This document shows positions 41,770 through 52,072 of a stretch of DNA of 64,000 nt, one piece after another. Position numbers and translations under genes: made by a program. The stretch comes from Yponomeuta sedellus. Lineage: Eukaryota; Arthropoda; Insecta; Lepidoptera; Yponomeutidae. Location of the stretch: NCBI GenBank assembly GCA_934045075.1, contig OW203726.1:16121988-16185987 (forward strand). Direction: 5' to 3'. Within the stretch, counting starts at the first letter, position 1, and each line of letters begins with the position of its first letter. Under the pieces are notes generated by a model. It did no database searches. It was not told the origin of the DNA and saw nothing but the letters and a program-made list of their open reading frames with translations.

Positions 41770-42240
41770 ACTGTAACAATGTGACAGTTTCACCGCGTCT
41801 CAACTTACCTGCATAGGTATTAAGGTGTCTCCTAAAAACTTACTCATGACGCCAATCCATTTATCTCCGGGGAGTTTCAGCGTTTACCATTAAATTTTAC
41901 TGCTCATAAGGGGCAAAATTCTTATTAGAACGTAAATTAGTGGGTCCCGGGTTTGATTGGTTTGCGACATTGTATGACTCGATATTATTTCTATGACGCA
42001 GTTAGAAAGCAGCGCTATTTTCGTCGCTCTGTTTTGGTCTTGAAGCGGGGTGAATTCAAGGTACAATTTCAATACAAAGATTTCAATACACAATCAACTC
42101 CAAGTACTAAGATAATATAAAGTATTAAGGTATTTAATCTATGTAGTGTATGGTTTCTACTTAGGTTATTGTTAAGGGTTTTTGCTGTCTATGTAGTCTG
42201 AGTTCCTTTCGGCCGTCAATTTTATACACATACATAGACC
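41770..42240. other. AT-rich DNA, no feature seen
   Basis: No gene or shared repeat recognised. Confidence 0.4.
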
Positions 42241-42244
42241 CATT

Positions 42245-42395
42245 TCTTTTTTGCTTCTCCAACTCCTCCAAGGTTTGCTGGAAGAAATCTCTTTCAGAGA
42301 TAAGCTCGCCTTTGTACATGTTATTTCTTATGTATTTCCTAATGTCTTGTTTAAAATTTTGTTTGCAAAAAAGAATAATAATAATAAGATAGTAA
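42245..42395 (+). repeat. LINE tail LT2-like
   Basis: CTTCTCCAACTCCTCCAAGG, TGGAAGAAATCTCTTTCAGA and TAAGCTCGCCTTTGTAC followed by an AATA tail. Confidence 0.7.
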
Positions 42396-42754
42396 AATAA
42401 ATAAGTAATTTTATTTCACGCCAAGAAATTGTTACTAAAAGCAGAGTAATATTTTAAAAGTTTAGCCAATATTAATAGAAATGTAACGTTTAAATTTTTT
42501 AAATTAGTTAACTAGGCATGACAAGAAACTAAGTAACTTGCGTATAAAATACTCTTGAGAGTAGGATAAATAGGGCAATGGAGAAAACGTTTAAATTGCA
42601 ATAGAAATATCAGCCGTGTCGTACATTGTAATAGCGTGGGGGTGGTAACTGTATAGCGGAAGTTTTTTCATGATTTCGTATTTTTGCCTCGCAGTAAAAT
42701 TTGTACGTATTGATTTTCAGATGTAGTTTGGAATTGTTTACACACTTTTATATA

Positions 42755-42920
42755 TGTAGCCTATAAACGTCCTACTGTAAGGCGCGGGCTTTTTCTCAGA
42801 AAGAGAAAGAGAGTGTACGGGTTTAACTAGCACGCGTACCCACCGCGGATTGGCAATTTCATGCGCTGAAATTTTTTAACACCTCAGATACTCAGGTTTA
42901 CTCACGATGTTTTCCTACAG
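42755..42920 (-). repeat. SINE-D body
   Basis: TATGTAGCCTATAAACGTCC, GGCGCGGGCTTTTTCTCAGA, GGATTGGCAATTTCATGCGC and TCACGATGTTTTCCTACAG. Confidence 0.85.
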
Positions 42921-42937
42921 TGTGTGTGATACACTTA

Positions 42938-42941
42938 CAAA

Positions 42942-42988
<47 letters not shown>

Positions 42989-43222
42989 ATATTCATGGAC
43001 ATATTACACAGATTTCGTTAGCCCTATACTAAGTACAACTTAATGACTTGTGTTACAGGTGCTAACTCGACGATAAATTTAATACAATAAATACATAGAT
43101 AACATCCAAGACCCGAGACAAATTAGAAAAGTTCGTTTCTTAGTTTGACCTGGCCCGGGATCGAACTCGAGACCTTCGGTTTTACAGTCAGCGTGCCAAA
43201 CCGCTGCGCCACCGAGGCCGTC
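42938..43222 (-). repeat. SINE-B with expanded (TTTA)n tail
   Basis: Head GACGGCCTCGGTGGCGCAGC on the minus strand, CTAATTTGTCTCGGGTC, and a pure AAAT microsatellite of about 12 units at its 3' end. Confidence 0.93.
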
Positions 43223-43402
43223 AGTCACTTAAAAATATTAATAACTATTGTGGACAAAATATTGTCGTGAACGGCTTATAATATTACATTCTTGGTCGCA
43301 TATTATCTATTCAAGAATAGAAAAGATATTAGAGTCCCTTGACGCAAATATCCCCGACGCACTACACAATCTACGTTGTTCAAAAATATATTATAGGCTG
43401 AA

Positions 43403-43496
43403 GGGCCACTTGTATCAGCCCGAGTTAGCTCATTTAACTCGAGTTAACCGGTTAACTTGAGTTAAATTAGCTAACTCGGGGTGACGCAAGTGGGCC
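43403..43496. mobile_element. 94-bp self-complementary MITE
   Basis: Ends GGGCCACTTG and CAAGTGGGCC. The whole element folds on a centre at TTAACCGGTTAA, with CCCGAGTTAGCTNATTTAAC in both arms. Ends are related to the 612-bp MITE at 12421. The right flank is TAA and the left GAA. Confidence 0.85.
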
Positions 43497-43574
43497 TAAG
43501 AGTAATTAAAACATACAAATTAAATATGATATGATATCCCGCAGGTTTGCTCGTAGTCTAGAGAGGTGAAAACT

Positions 43575-43672
43575 ACTCTGAATGAATGAATGAAAAAATA
43601 TTTATTGCACTAAAAGAGATGTGTACAAAGGCGAGTTTAGTACTAGATAGTATTTTCTTCCAGCTAACCCAC
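43575..43672 (-). repeat. LINE tail LT2-like with (GAAT)n
   Basis: TGAATGAATGAATGAAAAAA, TTTATTGCACTAAAAGAGAT, GTACAAAGGCGAG and TTTTCTTCCAGC are the reverse of the 42.25-kb end. Confidence 0.7.
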
Positions 43673-43936
43673 GATAATGCGGACAGTGGAAGGGGTAGTG
43701 CCAGTAAACAATATAATATAGGAGTGATTTATTGACGTAACCTAGGTTAACTAAATATTACAAATATAATTTAAATACACATACGTATATATAATGGCAC
43801 AAAATATATAAATTGATACTCTGTTCAGAGCCAACTGCACATCTTTTTATACGTGCAGCCTGTGGATGTGTTATACGCAAAAAATTGTACTACTACTATT
43901 TTTTTGTATTTTATTATCATCTTTTATAGTGTGTTA

Positions 43937-44138
43937 TTTATAACATTTACATACAGGCACATACATTGCTTCTGGCCCCACACTAGGATACCCTGTGTCG
44001 TGGGAACCAGAAACAATAACATCACAAACATGTAAACATCCAAGACCTGGGGTTTTTTTTTTGTTCCCAGCCGGGATTCGAACCCGGGACCTCTTGCATG
44101 GCAGGTAGATGCACTACCGCTACGCCACAGAGGTCGTC
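43937..44138 (-). repeat. SINE-A, full length
   Basis: Head GACGACCTCTGTGGCGTAGC, A box and perfect B box GGTTCGAATCC on the minus strand. Confidence 0.93.
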
Positions 44139-44169
44139 ATTTTTAATATGGATTTTGATTTATTTGAAA

Positions 44170-44345
44170 TAAAATATTACGTAGCTGACCCAGCGAACTT
44201 CGTACCGCTTAACAGGTGATTCCTTTTTTTTTCCGTCCGTAAGAACCATCCTCGTGCTTCAAGGAATATTCTTAAAAAAAGAATTAGCGAAATCGCTTCA
44301 GCTGCTCTCGAGATTTGCGCTTACCAACACATACGGAGATTCGAA
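44170..44345. repeat. Interspersed repeat (CCCAGCGAACTTCGTACCGC), second copy
   Basis: Same ordered blocks as 15823-16020, including TTAGCGAAATCGCTTCAGCT. Confidence 0.82.
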
Positions 44346-44628
44346 AAGTTTTAAACACCTATTAATTAATATAATATTTAGCGCAAATATCGCAGATGCC
44401 TACATAATCTATGTTCTTCAGAGATTATAGAAAACAATATTTATATAATACCTAACGGGTCTGGTTATTTTTTAAACATGGGGAACATTGTAAATATACT
44501 TTACCTTATAAATTGTATTAGTATATTATGTAAACTCAAATAAATAAAAAAATTACTGAATTATTGCAATAAGTATACCGTTATATGTTATCTTACTAAA
44601 ATAGATATAAGTTTCGGGTATTCTTAAA

Positions 44629-44821
44629 ACATAACATTTACATACAGGCATTGCTTCAGGTCCCACACTAGGATACTTTGCGTGGTGGAAACCAGAAACA
44701 ACGACATGACAAGCATGTAAACATCCAAGACCTGAGGTTTTTTTTGTCCCCAGCCGGGGTTCGAACCTGAGACCTCTTGTATGGTAGGCAGATGCGCTAC
44801 CGCTACGCCACAGGGGTGGTC
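44629..44821 (-). repeat. SINE-A, diverged
   Basis: Head GACCACCCCTGTGGCGTAGC, B box GGTTCGAACCC, and a 6-bp deletion in the CACATACATTGC region. Confidence 0.9.
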
Positions 44822-44824
44822 ACT

Positions 44825-45575
44825 TTTTAAATAAACTTTTTACAGGCACCAATGCAAACGAACTACGAGTACAACACGTTTTCAGGGATGTGACAAGGCA
44901 GAAACACGAGCCCGAAATATGTAAACTCGCAGCTTGTCAAACTTCTTAACACTAGCGATAATCTAATTAATTAATTAATTTACCGTGTCTTCCTCTGACA
45001 AGGGATGTACGGTGTGCTCAAATGTAACTATACGGTACACTACAATTTCTGCTTGGTTGCCAAGCTAATAAAAGTTATGATACAATCTTGCTTAGACATA
45101 TTAAACAACGCTGGTAAGACTAAAAATGCTCTACAAAAAAATGCTCTATGCAGTACGCAGTAAGGTTAAAAATTTAAATGTGAATGTTACTCTGACCTGA
45201 GCCTACTTTGTCGTAACGTCGAGGTTATTGCATAGTGAGGCGGTCAACATGGTATACACTGATTTCCATTAACGTTCACGTTCGATTAATTACGCACGCA
45301 TTCTCTGAACACCTCTGGAGATCCACAGTGTCTATAGAAGCAATTAGTTGTTCCCGCATACATTGCGCTGCAGCAATTTAAATTAAAAGCATAACCGAGC
45401 AGAGTGATAACACTTGCACAGGAGCTTGGAACTTTACTCGGAAGGGATGATAATTTACACGTAGATGAGTCTAAGGTTTCTTGCTGTTTTAGAGGGGGTT
45501 AAAGTTGGCAACACTGCAAACGCTGAATGGATGAAGATGGCTGACTGAAAGATGAATGAACGAATAATTAGATTA
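44825..45575. other. AT-rich DNA, no feature seen
   Basis: TCGTAACGTCGAGGTTATTG at 45210 recalls the AACGTCGAGG block at 49.16 kb. Otherwise nothing recognised. Confidence 0.4.
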
Positions 45576-45576
45576 G

Positions 45577-45860
45577 ATTAGAACTTTTTATGCGTACCAG
45601 AAAACAAAATACATAAAAAAACTTACATAATTAAAACTGTTTTTACACGGATTTCACTCGTTTATAATATTTTTACAATTTTCCGACGTTTCGGCACTTT
45701 TACAGGTGCCGTGGTCTCGGATGATATACAAAAACAGTTTCAATTATGTCTAGTGCTCGTGTTAACCTTAGAAAATACTAAGGCTTACATATCTAAGTAT
45801 TGCCGTATACAATTGGCGGTCTCATCGCTAAAGGTGATTTCTTCAAGACGATCTTGGGAT
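45577..45860 (-). repeat. LINE tail LT3 split by a retroposon
   Basis: ATTAGATTAGAACTTTTTAT..ACCAGAAAACAAAATACAT and, after 155 bp, AGGCTTACATATCTAAGTAT, CCGTATACAATTGGCGGTCT. The uninterrupted version is at 63040-63150. Confidence 0.88.
45629..45783 (-). mobile_element. 155-bp foldback retroposon with GAAACGTCGG motif
   Basis: Flanked by CTTACAT at 45622-45628 and 45784-45790. On the minus strand it has an outer stem (CATAATTGAAACTGTTTTT with AAAAACAGTTTTAATTATG), GACCACGGCAC, loop, GTGCCGAAACGTCGG. The stem-loop followed by GAAAC-GTC resembles hammerhead-bearing retroelement ends, but the CUGANGA box is not recognisable. Confidence 0.75.
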
Positions 45861-46261
45861 GGATATAACTGAAAGATGAAGAGAGTAGGTAGGTAGGTGT
45901 ACATGAAGTTTATGGGAAAAATATGTTCATAAACTGACTTCCAACTAATAATCATGTATATTAAATAAAATACATGGACTAAGTCTAGTATATATATAAT
46001 TTAATAAATATTATTAATTAATATATTTTGCAAACATACGTATATGGTTATAATATACTAATACATACATTTTACATGTAAACAAACCACAAAGCTTACT
46101 ATGATTACTATAAAGATAATCATAACAGCATTACAGGTCTTCAGCGAGAAAGGAATAACCGATTATTGTCTTTTTCTGTCTGCGTGCGTCCGTCATCATT
46201 GAATCTGCTAACTTACAAGTTGAAATTACGTTTGTAAGCTCTTTTAAGTGCCTAATAAATA

Positions 46262-46625
46262 ACAAGTTTAGAATGACAGGATACGCAATAGTCTGATTAG
46301 AGATCGTTGTGGACTGAAAGAGGATGTAGTGACTAAAATTGAGAAAGGAATGTTGCGTTGGTTTGGACATGTGGAGAGGATGATGGAAGAAAGATTGACG
46401 AAACAAATATATATTGTGAATTTGAGTGGAAGGGCTGGCAGATATCGACCAAATGGGGATGTGTTAGCAAAGGGGAAGATAAAAAGTACCCGGAACCAGC
46501 GTGCATGCAACGACTTATGAACGTTGATGAAGCGAAGGTGCTCTGACAGGATCGTGGCCGGCAGCAGTCGCTGGTCTCTGCCTACCCCTCTTGGATACAG
46601 GCGTGAGGTTATGTATGTATAAATA
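46262..46625 (+). pseudogene. LINE (LT1 parent) polymerase C-terminus and 3' UTR
   Basis: TKIEKGMLRWFGHVERMMEE, RLTKQIY, then SGRAGRYRP with frame changes. MLRWFGHVxRM..RL is the conserved RTE-type LINE C-terminus. It is followed without a gap by the LT1 blocks (GTACCCGGAACCAGCGTGCA, GTTGATGAAGCGAAGGTGCT, CTGCCTACCCCTC, GGCGTGAGGTTATGTATG). This shows that LT1 is the 3' UTR of this LINE. Confidence 0.85.
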
Positions 46626-46629
46626 AGAA

Positions 46630-47340
46630 GTCCAGCCTACTCGAACGCACGGCGTCTTCATCATCAACTCATAAAGTAAACTACCCACTACCGTCCCTTT
46701 AGTTATCCACAACTCATACGTCGAACAATGTACTAAAAATAATCATTATGATGAAGACATTAAGCCATACTAATAAGATTATTTCACAAAATTTATGACA
46801 GAATGTCTATTATAGAAGACAATGACTGATACCCTAATAAATTCCATAGTTATCTAAATTTCGACGTGTAATCTATACTCTCTTTTGTTCCATTCATACA
46901 TCAATAAATGATGGATTGCTTAACAATCAACGTAAAGGTAGCTTATGAACAAGAAGGAAAGAGGTGCATTGAAAAATGAACTTAACGCTGTTCGATTGGA
47001 TGTGAGAAGTGAAGCAGCTATTTGCGTATGATCCGAAGGTATATGTTCCCTTGAGTGGTGTAAAACAAATACTTTTTACGAAGATGTTAACGCCAATCGA
47101 CGTGCCAGTGGCTGTTAGGAGAACTTTTAATTTTGCTGCGATGTTTCAGACGTGCATGAATAGCGATTTCCACATTATTTAGACTACATTTTACTAACTT
47201 TTCTTAAAATCTTTTAGAATGCAGTAGTTATTTCTTTTACTTTGTTTTACGATATGATGTACCTATAAAATAATACTGCGACTGATTCAAGTTTCCAAGT
47301 CTTTTGCCATGACATCTTTATTTAAGTTTGACTTATAGAA
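46630..47340. other. AT-rich DNA, no feature seen
   Basis: No gene or shared repeat recognised. Confidence 0.4.
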
Positions 47341-47350
47341 TTATTCGATT

Positions 47351-47662
47351 TCAACCATTGTATGTCCCAACTTCTGGGAGATGGGTCTCTTCCTGCATCG
47401 CAGGAAGGTTAGGTCATACTTCACCACGGGGGTCAAGTCCGGGTTGGTCGAGGATTGTAAGACAGTGGCGGGCTTTACTTTCAGAATTTATCAAGCCGCC
47501 CATGAGGCCTCTGACATGGCTTATGACTGCGATTAAATGACTGCTGGCACCAACGGTTTAACGTACCTTGCGAAGCACAGAAGCGCTCGGAAAAATACTA
47601 CTAGCGGTAGTGACGGGACGGTCCTGCACCTGACCGCTCCTGTTGTTGCTTAACTCGAGTTA
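47351..47662 (-). repeat. SINE-5S, nearly full length (left of inverted pair)
   Basis: TTGTATGTCCCAACTTCTGG..CTCTTCCTGCATCGCAGGAA, CAAGCCGCCCATGAGGCCTC and the 5S-like block (GACCGCTCCTG, TTGTTGCTTAACTCGAG in plus-strand sense). Confidence 0.85.
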
Positions 47663-47897
47663 TTACCACTAGTGGCATTTTTTCTGAGCGCTTCCCTTTT
47701 TCACAAGGCACGTTGAGCCGTTGGTGCCAGCTGTCCTGTAATAGCAGTCATTAAGCCATGTCAGATGCCTTATGGGCGTCTTACAATCCTCTACCAACGC
47801 GGACTTAACCCCCGTGGTGGAGTATGGCCTAATCTTCCAGCGATGCAGGAAGAGACCCTTGCCCCAGCTCTGGGGACATACAAGGGTTGATTGATAT
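47663..47897 (+). repeat. SINE-5S, 5'-truncated (right of inverted pair)
   Basis: CACTAGTGGCATTTTTTCTG, CACAAGGCACGTTGAGCCGT, GGACTTAACCCCCGTGGTGG and ACATACAAGGGTTGATTG. It abuts the 5' end of the oppositely oriented copy. Confidence 0.85.
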
Positions 47898-48014
47898 CGA
47901 TTGGCTAGAACCGAGTTTATCTAATATCGATCGTGCGAGACAGTTCAGTATCATTCACCGTTCATAAAAATGTAACTAAATAATTTACAGTTCCATTTGT
48001 GAAGTTCAAATCAA

Positions 48015-48197
48015 TATTCGCAATACCACTTGCTAACTGTGATGGAAAACATAGTGATGACACGTGGGTGTTAGAGGTGTTCAAATACCTCAGTGCTTAA
48101 AATTGCCGATCCGCGGTGGACAACCGTGGCAATTAAGCCGATAATCATTCTCCGAGAGAAGGCTGTGCCCTGCGGTGGGACGTTTATATCTACATAA
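48015..48197 (+). repeat. SINE-D body
   Basis: CGCAATACCACTTGCTAACT, GAGGTGTTCAAATACCTCAG, AATTGCCGATCCGCGGTGGA and CCTGCGGTGGGACGTTTATA. Confidence 0.85.
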
Positions 48198-48209
48198 AAA
48201 AAGATTTCT

Positions 48210-48495
48210 TAAGAAAATATAGGTAAGTAAGCAAAATTGGCTGAATAAATGGCTGTGTGGTGTCGGCCTAGAGAATAGCACCAACCCAAATTCTTCCCGC
48301 GGGTGTCGTAAAAGGCGACTAAGGGATACAAACCGGGGGTGGGCAGCAGCGCTCCCTGCAGTACCAAACTGCGATCCCCACCCCGCATGCCCAGGGTGGG
48401 GATTATGGGCATTACCTCCCAATGATGGCACAACCTTGCGCTCATTAGGGGAGGGATATGTCCAGCAGTGAACTAATATACCCTAAAGAAGAAGA
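48210..48495 (+). repeat. LINE 3' end (second family)
   Basis: GGTGTCGGCCTAGAGAATAG, AAATTCTTCCCGCGGGTGTC, GTAAAAGGCGACTAAGGGAT, CATGCCCAGGGTGGGGATTA and GGGGAGGGATATGTCCAGCA with a GAA-rich tail. The last part recurs after the polymerase fragment at 9.5-9.8 kb, linking this tail to a jockey-like LINE. Confidence 0.8.
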
Positions 48496-48874
48496 AGATG
48501 CAAAATTTGCTTGCCTTATGGCAAGTAAATTTTAGCATATTTACCGATATTTTCTATATTTTCATTACAAGACCTTAGTAGGTACGTATGTGTTCTCCTT
48601 ACCTTAATCCACCTCGTACTTGAAAATAAAATTTCCTCTCAAAAAGCTTTATCCCGCAACTAATCTATCAAAGTAACAGGGAACAAAAGGCTTCGCTGAC
48701 ATGCGATTGAATAATAAAATAAATAAAATACCTTATTCAAGCAACCTGGAATTATGTTTATGACTACGCAAAAAGAAAGTGAATGTTTGTACCGATAAAT
48801 GTTGTTATAGGGCTTAGGTGTTTCATACATTAGAATGCAGTAGATGTGTAGTATTTTTGACCTAGGCAAACTAA

Positions 48875-49618
48875 ATTGTTTATTTAACCACATTGACTAC
48901 TTTTTACCAAATCTACTCGACTTCAAAAAATGTTATTTTACCAAAGTTACTACTTTTCACGAAGTCAACTCAACTTCCAGATGATGATTTTACCAAAATG
49001 AATCGCATGGCTTATCGTCCGACATTGTCAGTGTAGTGTGTCGCTACCCTAATAGTGCTTTGTGATAGCTGATTGAGGGTAGTCTGAAACCTCATCAGCC
49101 GAAGATGCGAACGGGTGCCAGCCATCCGTCTTCTCGTGACCACGATGACTGTAACGTCGTCGAAACGTCGAGGTAAAATAGCAATAAATTACTACGCGAT
49201 TAAGCCCCGAAAATATTCTAACAAAATGAATCTTTAATAAAACGTTTATTTTACCACAGTTACTATATTTCCACGACGTCAAATCGACTTCTAGAAATGT
49301 TTATCTAAAAACAATGACCACATTTTTTCCAAGCTTACTCCTATTTCCTAAACTTTATTTAATTACAACTTTTTCTGTACTGGATTTGTACTTGTACTGG
49401 ATTTGCAGAAATTTTGATTTTACCGCAATGACTACTTTTCACCAAGCCAACTCGAGATCTTAAACCGTTTATTTTAAGTCAATAACTACTTTTCCATGAA
49501 GTAAATTCGACTTCCACAAATGTTTATCTTACCACAGTAACCACTTTTTCAATCTACTCGAGTTCCAGGAATGTTTATTTTACCACAATGACTACTTTTT
49601 CCACAAGTCTTATAGGAT
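48875..49618. repeat. Degenerate ~55-bp minisatellite, at least 8 units
   Basis: The unit TGTTTATTTTACCACAATGA + CTACTTTTTCCACAAGTC + AACTCGACTTCCAGAAA (approximate consensus) recurs near 48878, 48931, 49241, 49298, 49415, 49469, 49523 and 49574. It is interrupted by a 218-bp insertion. Confidence 0.85.
49004..49221. mobile_element. 218-bp retroposon inside the minisatellite, 10-bp target duplication
   Basis: CAAAATGAAT occurs at 48994-49003 and again at 49222-49231. The insert contains GTGACCACGATGACTGTAAC, GTCGTCGAAACGTCGAGG: a stem-loop followed by GAAACGTCG as in the 45.6-kb element. Confidence 0.8.
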
Positions 49619-49949
49619 TTCTTACCCGAAGGGTGCCAAAACGGCAGCCTATTAATATACCTACTACATCTGTCTGTTTATCCGTCTGACTCTAAGAGAG
49701 CTTTGTCGTTTCAAACGTAAAGATGGAACATTTTGAATCGCGAAGAAACGTTTGCATTTTTTAATGTGAAATAACTACTTAAAAGCGTTATCCGACAGTG
49801 AAAGAATAACTAGAATAAATTAAATAATAACTGCAATAAAAAAAAGGTTTCCATGAAGAAACGCGGCCAGCGATGTATAAAATGAATTAAAATGTAAAAA
49901 ACTAGGGTCGGCGGACTAAGTCAAATTATACTCGTAGTATTTTCTGAGG

Positions 49950-50135
49950 TTAACACGAGCACCAGATATAATTTACACGGATTTTACTCGTTTAATTTTC
50001 CTTTTTCTGACGTTTCGGCACTTTTCCAAGTACCGTCTTCCGGGATCACGGTACCTGCAAAAGTGCCGAAACGTCGGAAAATTGTAAAAATGCAAAATCA
50101 AACGAGTAAAATCCGTGTTAATACAGTTTTTATTA
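49950..50135. repeat. Inverted pair of GAAACGTCGG elements
   Basis: TTACACGGATTTTACTCGTT, GACGTTTCGGCACTTTT and AGTACCGTCTTCCGGG on the left are mirrored by GATCACGGTACC, AAAAGTGCCGAAACGTC and AACGAGTAAAATCCGTGT on the right, with less than 10 bp between the arms. Confidence 0.9.
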
Positions 50136-50216
50136 AGTCAAATCACATTAATAATTGTTCTAGTTAGTTGGACCTCAGATTTCGGCACTTAGACTCATAG
50201 TTGGATCATTGTACGT

Positions 50217-50402
50217 AGCGAGCGCTGAGGTATGTTAACACTTCAGAGACTAATGTTTCCTCACGACAATTAGCGAGTGGCACTACTGCTATAACTTCAC
50301 AAACATACGTAACATAGAAAACAAATTCTTTGGTATATGGCCATGGGATTCAAACCCACGACCTTCGGATTGAGAAGCCAGCGTTCCACCGCTCTTTTAC
50401 CA
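50217..50402 (-). repeat. SINE-D with tRNA-like head
   Basis: Minus strand: AGAGCGGTGGAACGCTGGCT, GGTCGTGGGTTTGAATCCC (B box), GTAGTGCCACTCGCTAATTG. The 3' part is cut off after GCGCTC. Confidence 0.8.
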
Positions 50403-50458
50403 CCTCACATAATAATTATTCTATACAATATGAATAACAAAGCAATTTACTTTCGTTT

Positions 50459-50488
50459 CGTAAAAACAACATGTATGTTGTTTTTACG
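50459..50488. repeat. Perfect hairpin: 14-bp arms, 2-nt loop
   Basis: CGTAAAAACAACAT and its complement flank GT. Confidence 0.92.
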
Positions 50489-50624
50489 TCCGTCTCCGTT
50501 AATATAATGAATTAGGTCCTGATACAGTCATTGTCTTACTCAAGCAAGTATTTTCTAATATATTCTTATATATTTCGTTTGAAGTATTTTGTTATACCTA
50601 CATGCGGAATCGCACATACATAAA

Positions 50625-50670
50625 AGTACGCCTGTGTCGCGGAGGTGCATGTAGAGACCAGGGTTTGTCA
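50625..50670 (-). repeat. LINE tail LT1 scrap
   Basis: ACGCCTGTGTCGCGGAGGTG and AGAGACCAGGG recall reversed LT1. A similar scrap lies at 51188-51225 (CTCACGCCCGGAGGGGTAGG). Confidence 0.5.
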
Positions 50671-50679
50671 CTTGCAAAA

Positions 50680-51370
50680 ATAATGTAACAACGTTTTTTT
50701 GTACTGTTACTTGTATAAGTCGTGCTTGTAAAGTATAATGTTAATATTAATTAATAGCGCTTGAGTTAATAATGTATAGTAACCTTATTTAGTTGAAACT
50801 GCCAGAGAAGTTTAGAGAACTGAAAAATAGGATTATCTAACATGAAATGCGTAAGCCAACTCCACAAAAAAGATGTACACGAAATCGGGGTACAAAAATT
50901 CGCCAGAAATGATTTTTTCATATACCTGACATAGCCAGCGATGCTTCAGCACACATAGGTGAATTGTTAAAACAATGCATTCAGCACTCTTTACGATACA
51001 CGGGTGTACACATACGAAAACTTCGAAAATAATAATGGACATGTAATCCCAAAGAAGGGCTTGATCATAGTGAAGCGGCGATTTTCCGCTAGCGGTTGCC
51101 ATCTCTGCTTTATGGCTGAATAAACATTTCTGTTTTCAAAAGTAAGTACTAAAGTAAATTCTACATAACAAGGTTCTAAGGACAACATAAGCTCACGCCC
51201 GGAGGGGTAGGCGGGGACCAGGGTTCAAGGTTCAAGGCTCTACAATAGTGAATCAATGAGTGCTTAAGCGCAGAACTGAGCACATCCTGCAGTGCTTGAC
51301 CATGTACTGATTCGCTCACTATTCAAGAAAATATGATCAACCTCTGTTCCTCATCAGTACAAACACTCAA
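50680..51370. other. AT-rich DNA, LT1 scrap at 51188
   Basis: Other than CTCACGCCCGGAGGGGTAGG..GGGACCAGGGTTC (51188-51226), nothing recognised. Minus-strand frames of 89 and 65 codons lack similarity. Confidence 0.4.
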
Positions 51371-51375
51371 TATAT

Positions 51376-51405
51376 GTCCAGATCCAGTATAAACTGGATC
51401 TGGAC
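51376..51405. repeat. Perfect hairpin: 13-bp arms, 4-nt loop
   Basis: GTCCAGATCCAGT and its complement flank ATAA. Confidence 0.92.
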
Positions 51406-51409
51406 AAAC

Positions 51410-52068
51410 AGAACAGACAGACAGTAAGCCATCCAAACCTCATCATGCCTCTGAGAAAATTGTCTTTCCACGTAGCGTCTTTTAGGCGGGCCTTAACTTA
51501 AAAAAAACCTTATTTAGTGAAGTATTAAGAGCAATAAATGTTTTTAGCGTACACAAAACCGCTGTACTCTGACCGCGCCCGAGGTCCACAGCCCAGGGGC
51601 TGGTTTTCCATTACTCGATACATTTCATATTATTCTTTTTGAGAGCACGTATCCCTATTTCCAAAGTAGTAGTATTTTTGTATAAAAACCTTAATAAATA
51701 TCTCTCTTTTTTTAGTTAAACCTTTCGTAAGCATTACACACTTTAGAAGAGTTAGCAGTGTTAGTTTAATGGTTGGCACCGCAACCAAACCGGTTATTAC
51801 GTCATAATTTAATCCGTACGGCATTACGAATTGACAGCAGGTTAACACGTTAAGTCCGGATTAACTTACTTGATTTTTGTCGGAATTTTATCAGAGTGAA
51901 ACTTTCGGACTCTTCCATCGAAAATCAAGTACGTTTATCAAGCTTTAAGTCAATAATCCATGACTCTTTATTGCACACCAGTAATAAACAGATGTGACGT
52001 GATTAGAAGACTCCATGCAGAAATACTAGCGTCACCAACGGAAATAATCATATATTTTTCTACGGATT
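51410..52068. other. AT-rich DNA, no feature seen
   Basis: No gene or shared repeat recognised. Confidence 0.4.
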
Positions 52069-52072
52069 ACGT

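Noticed and set aside
45629..45783. Calling this element a hammerhead ribozyme
   Set aside because: The GAAAC-GTC side is present but the CUGANGA box cannot be recognised, so only a resemblance is claimed.
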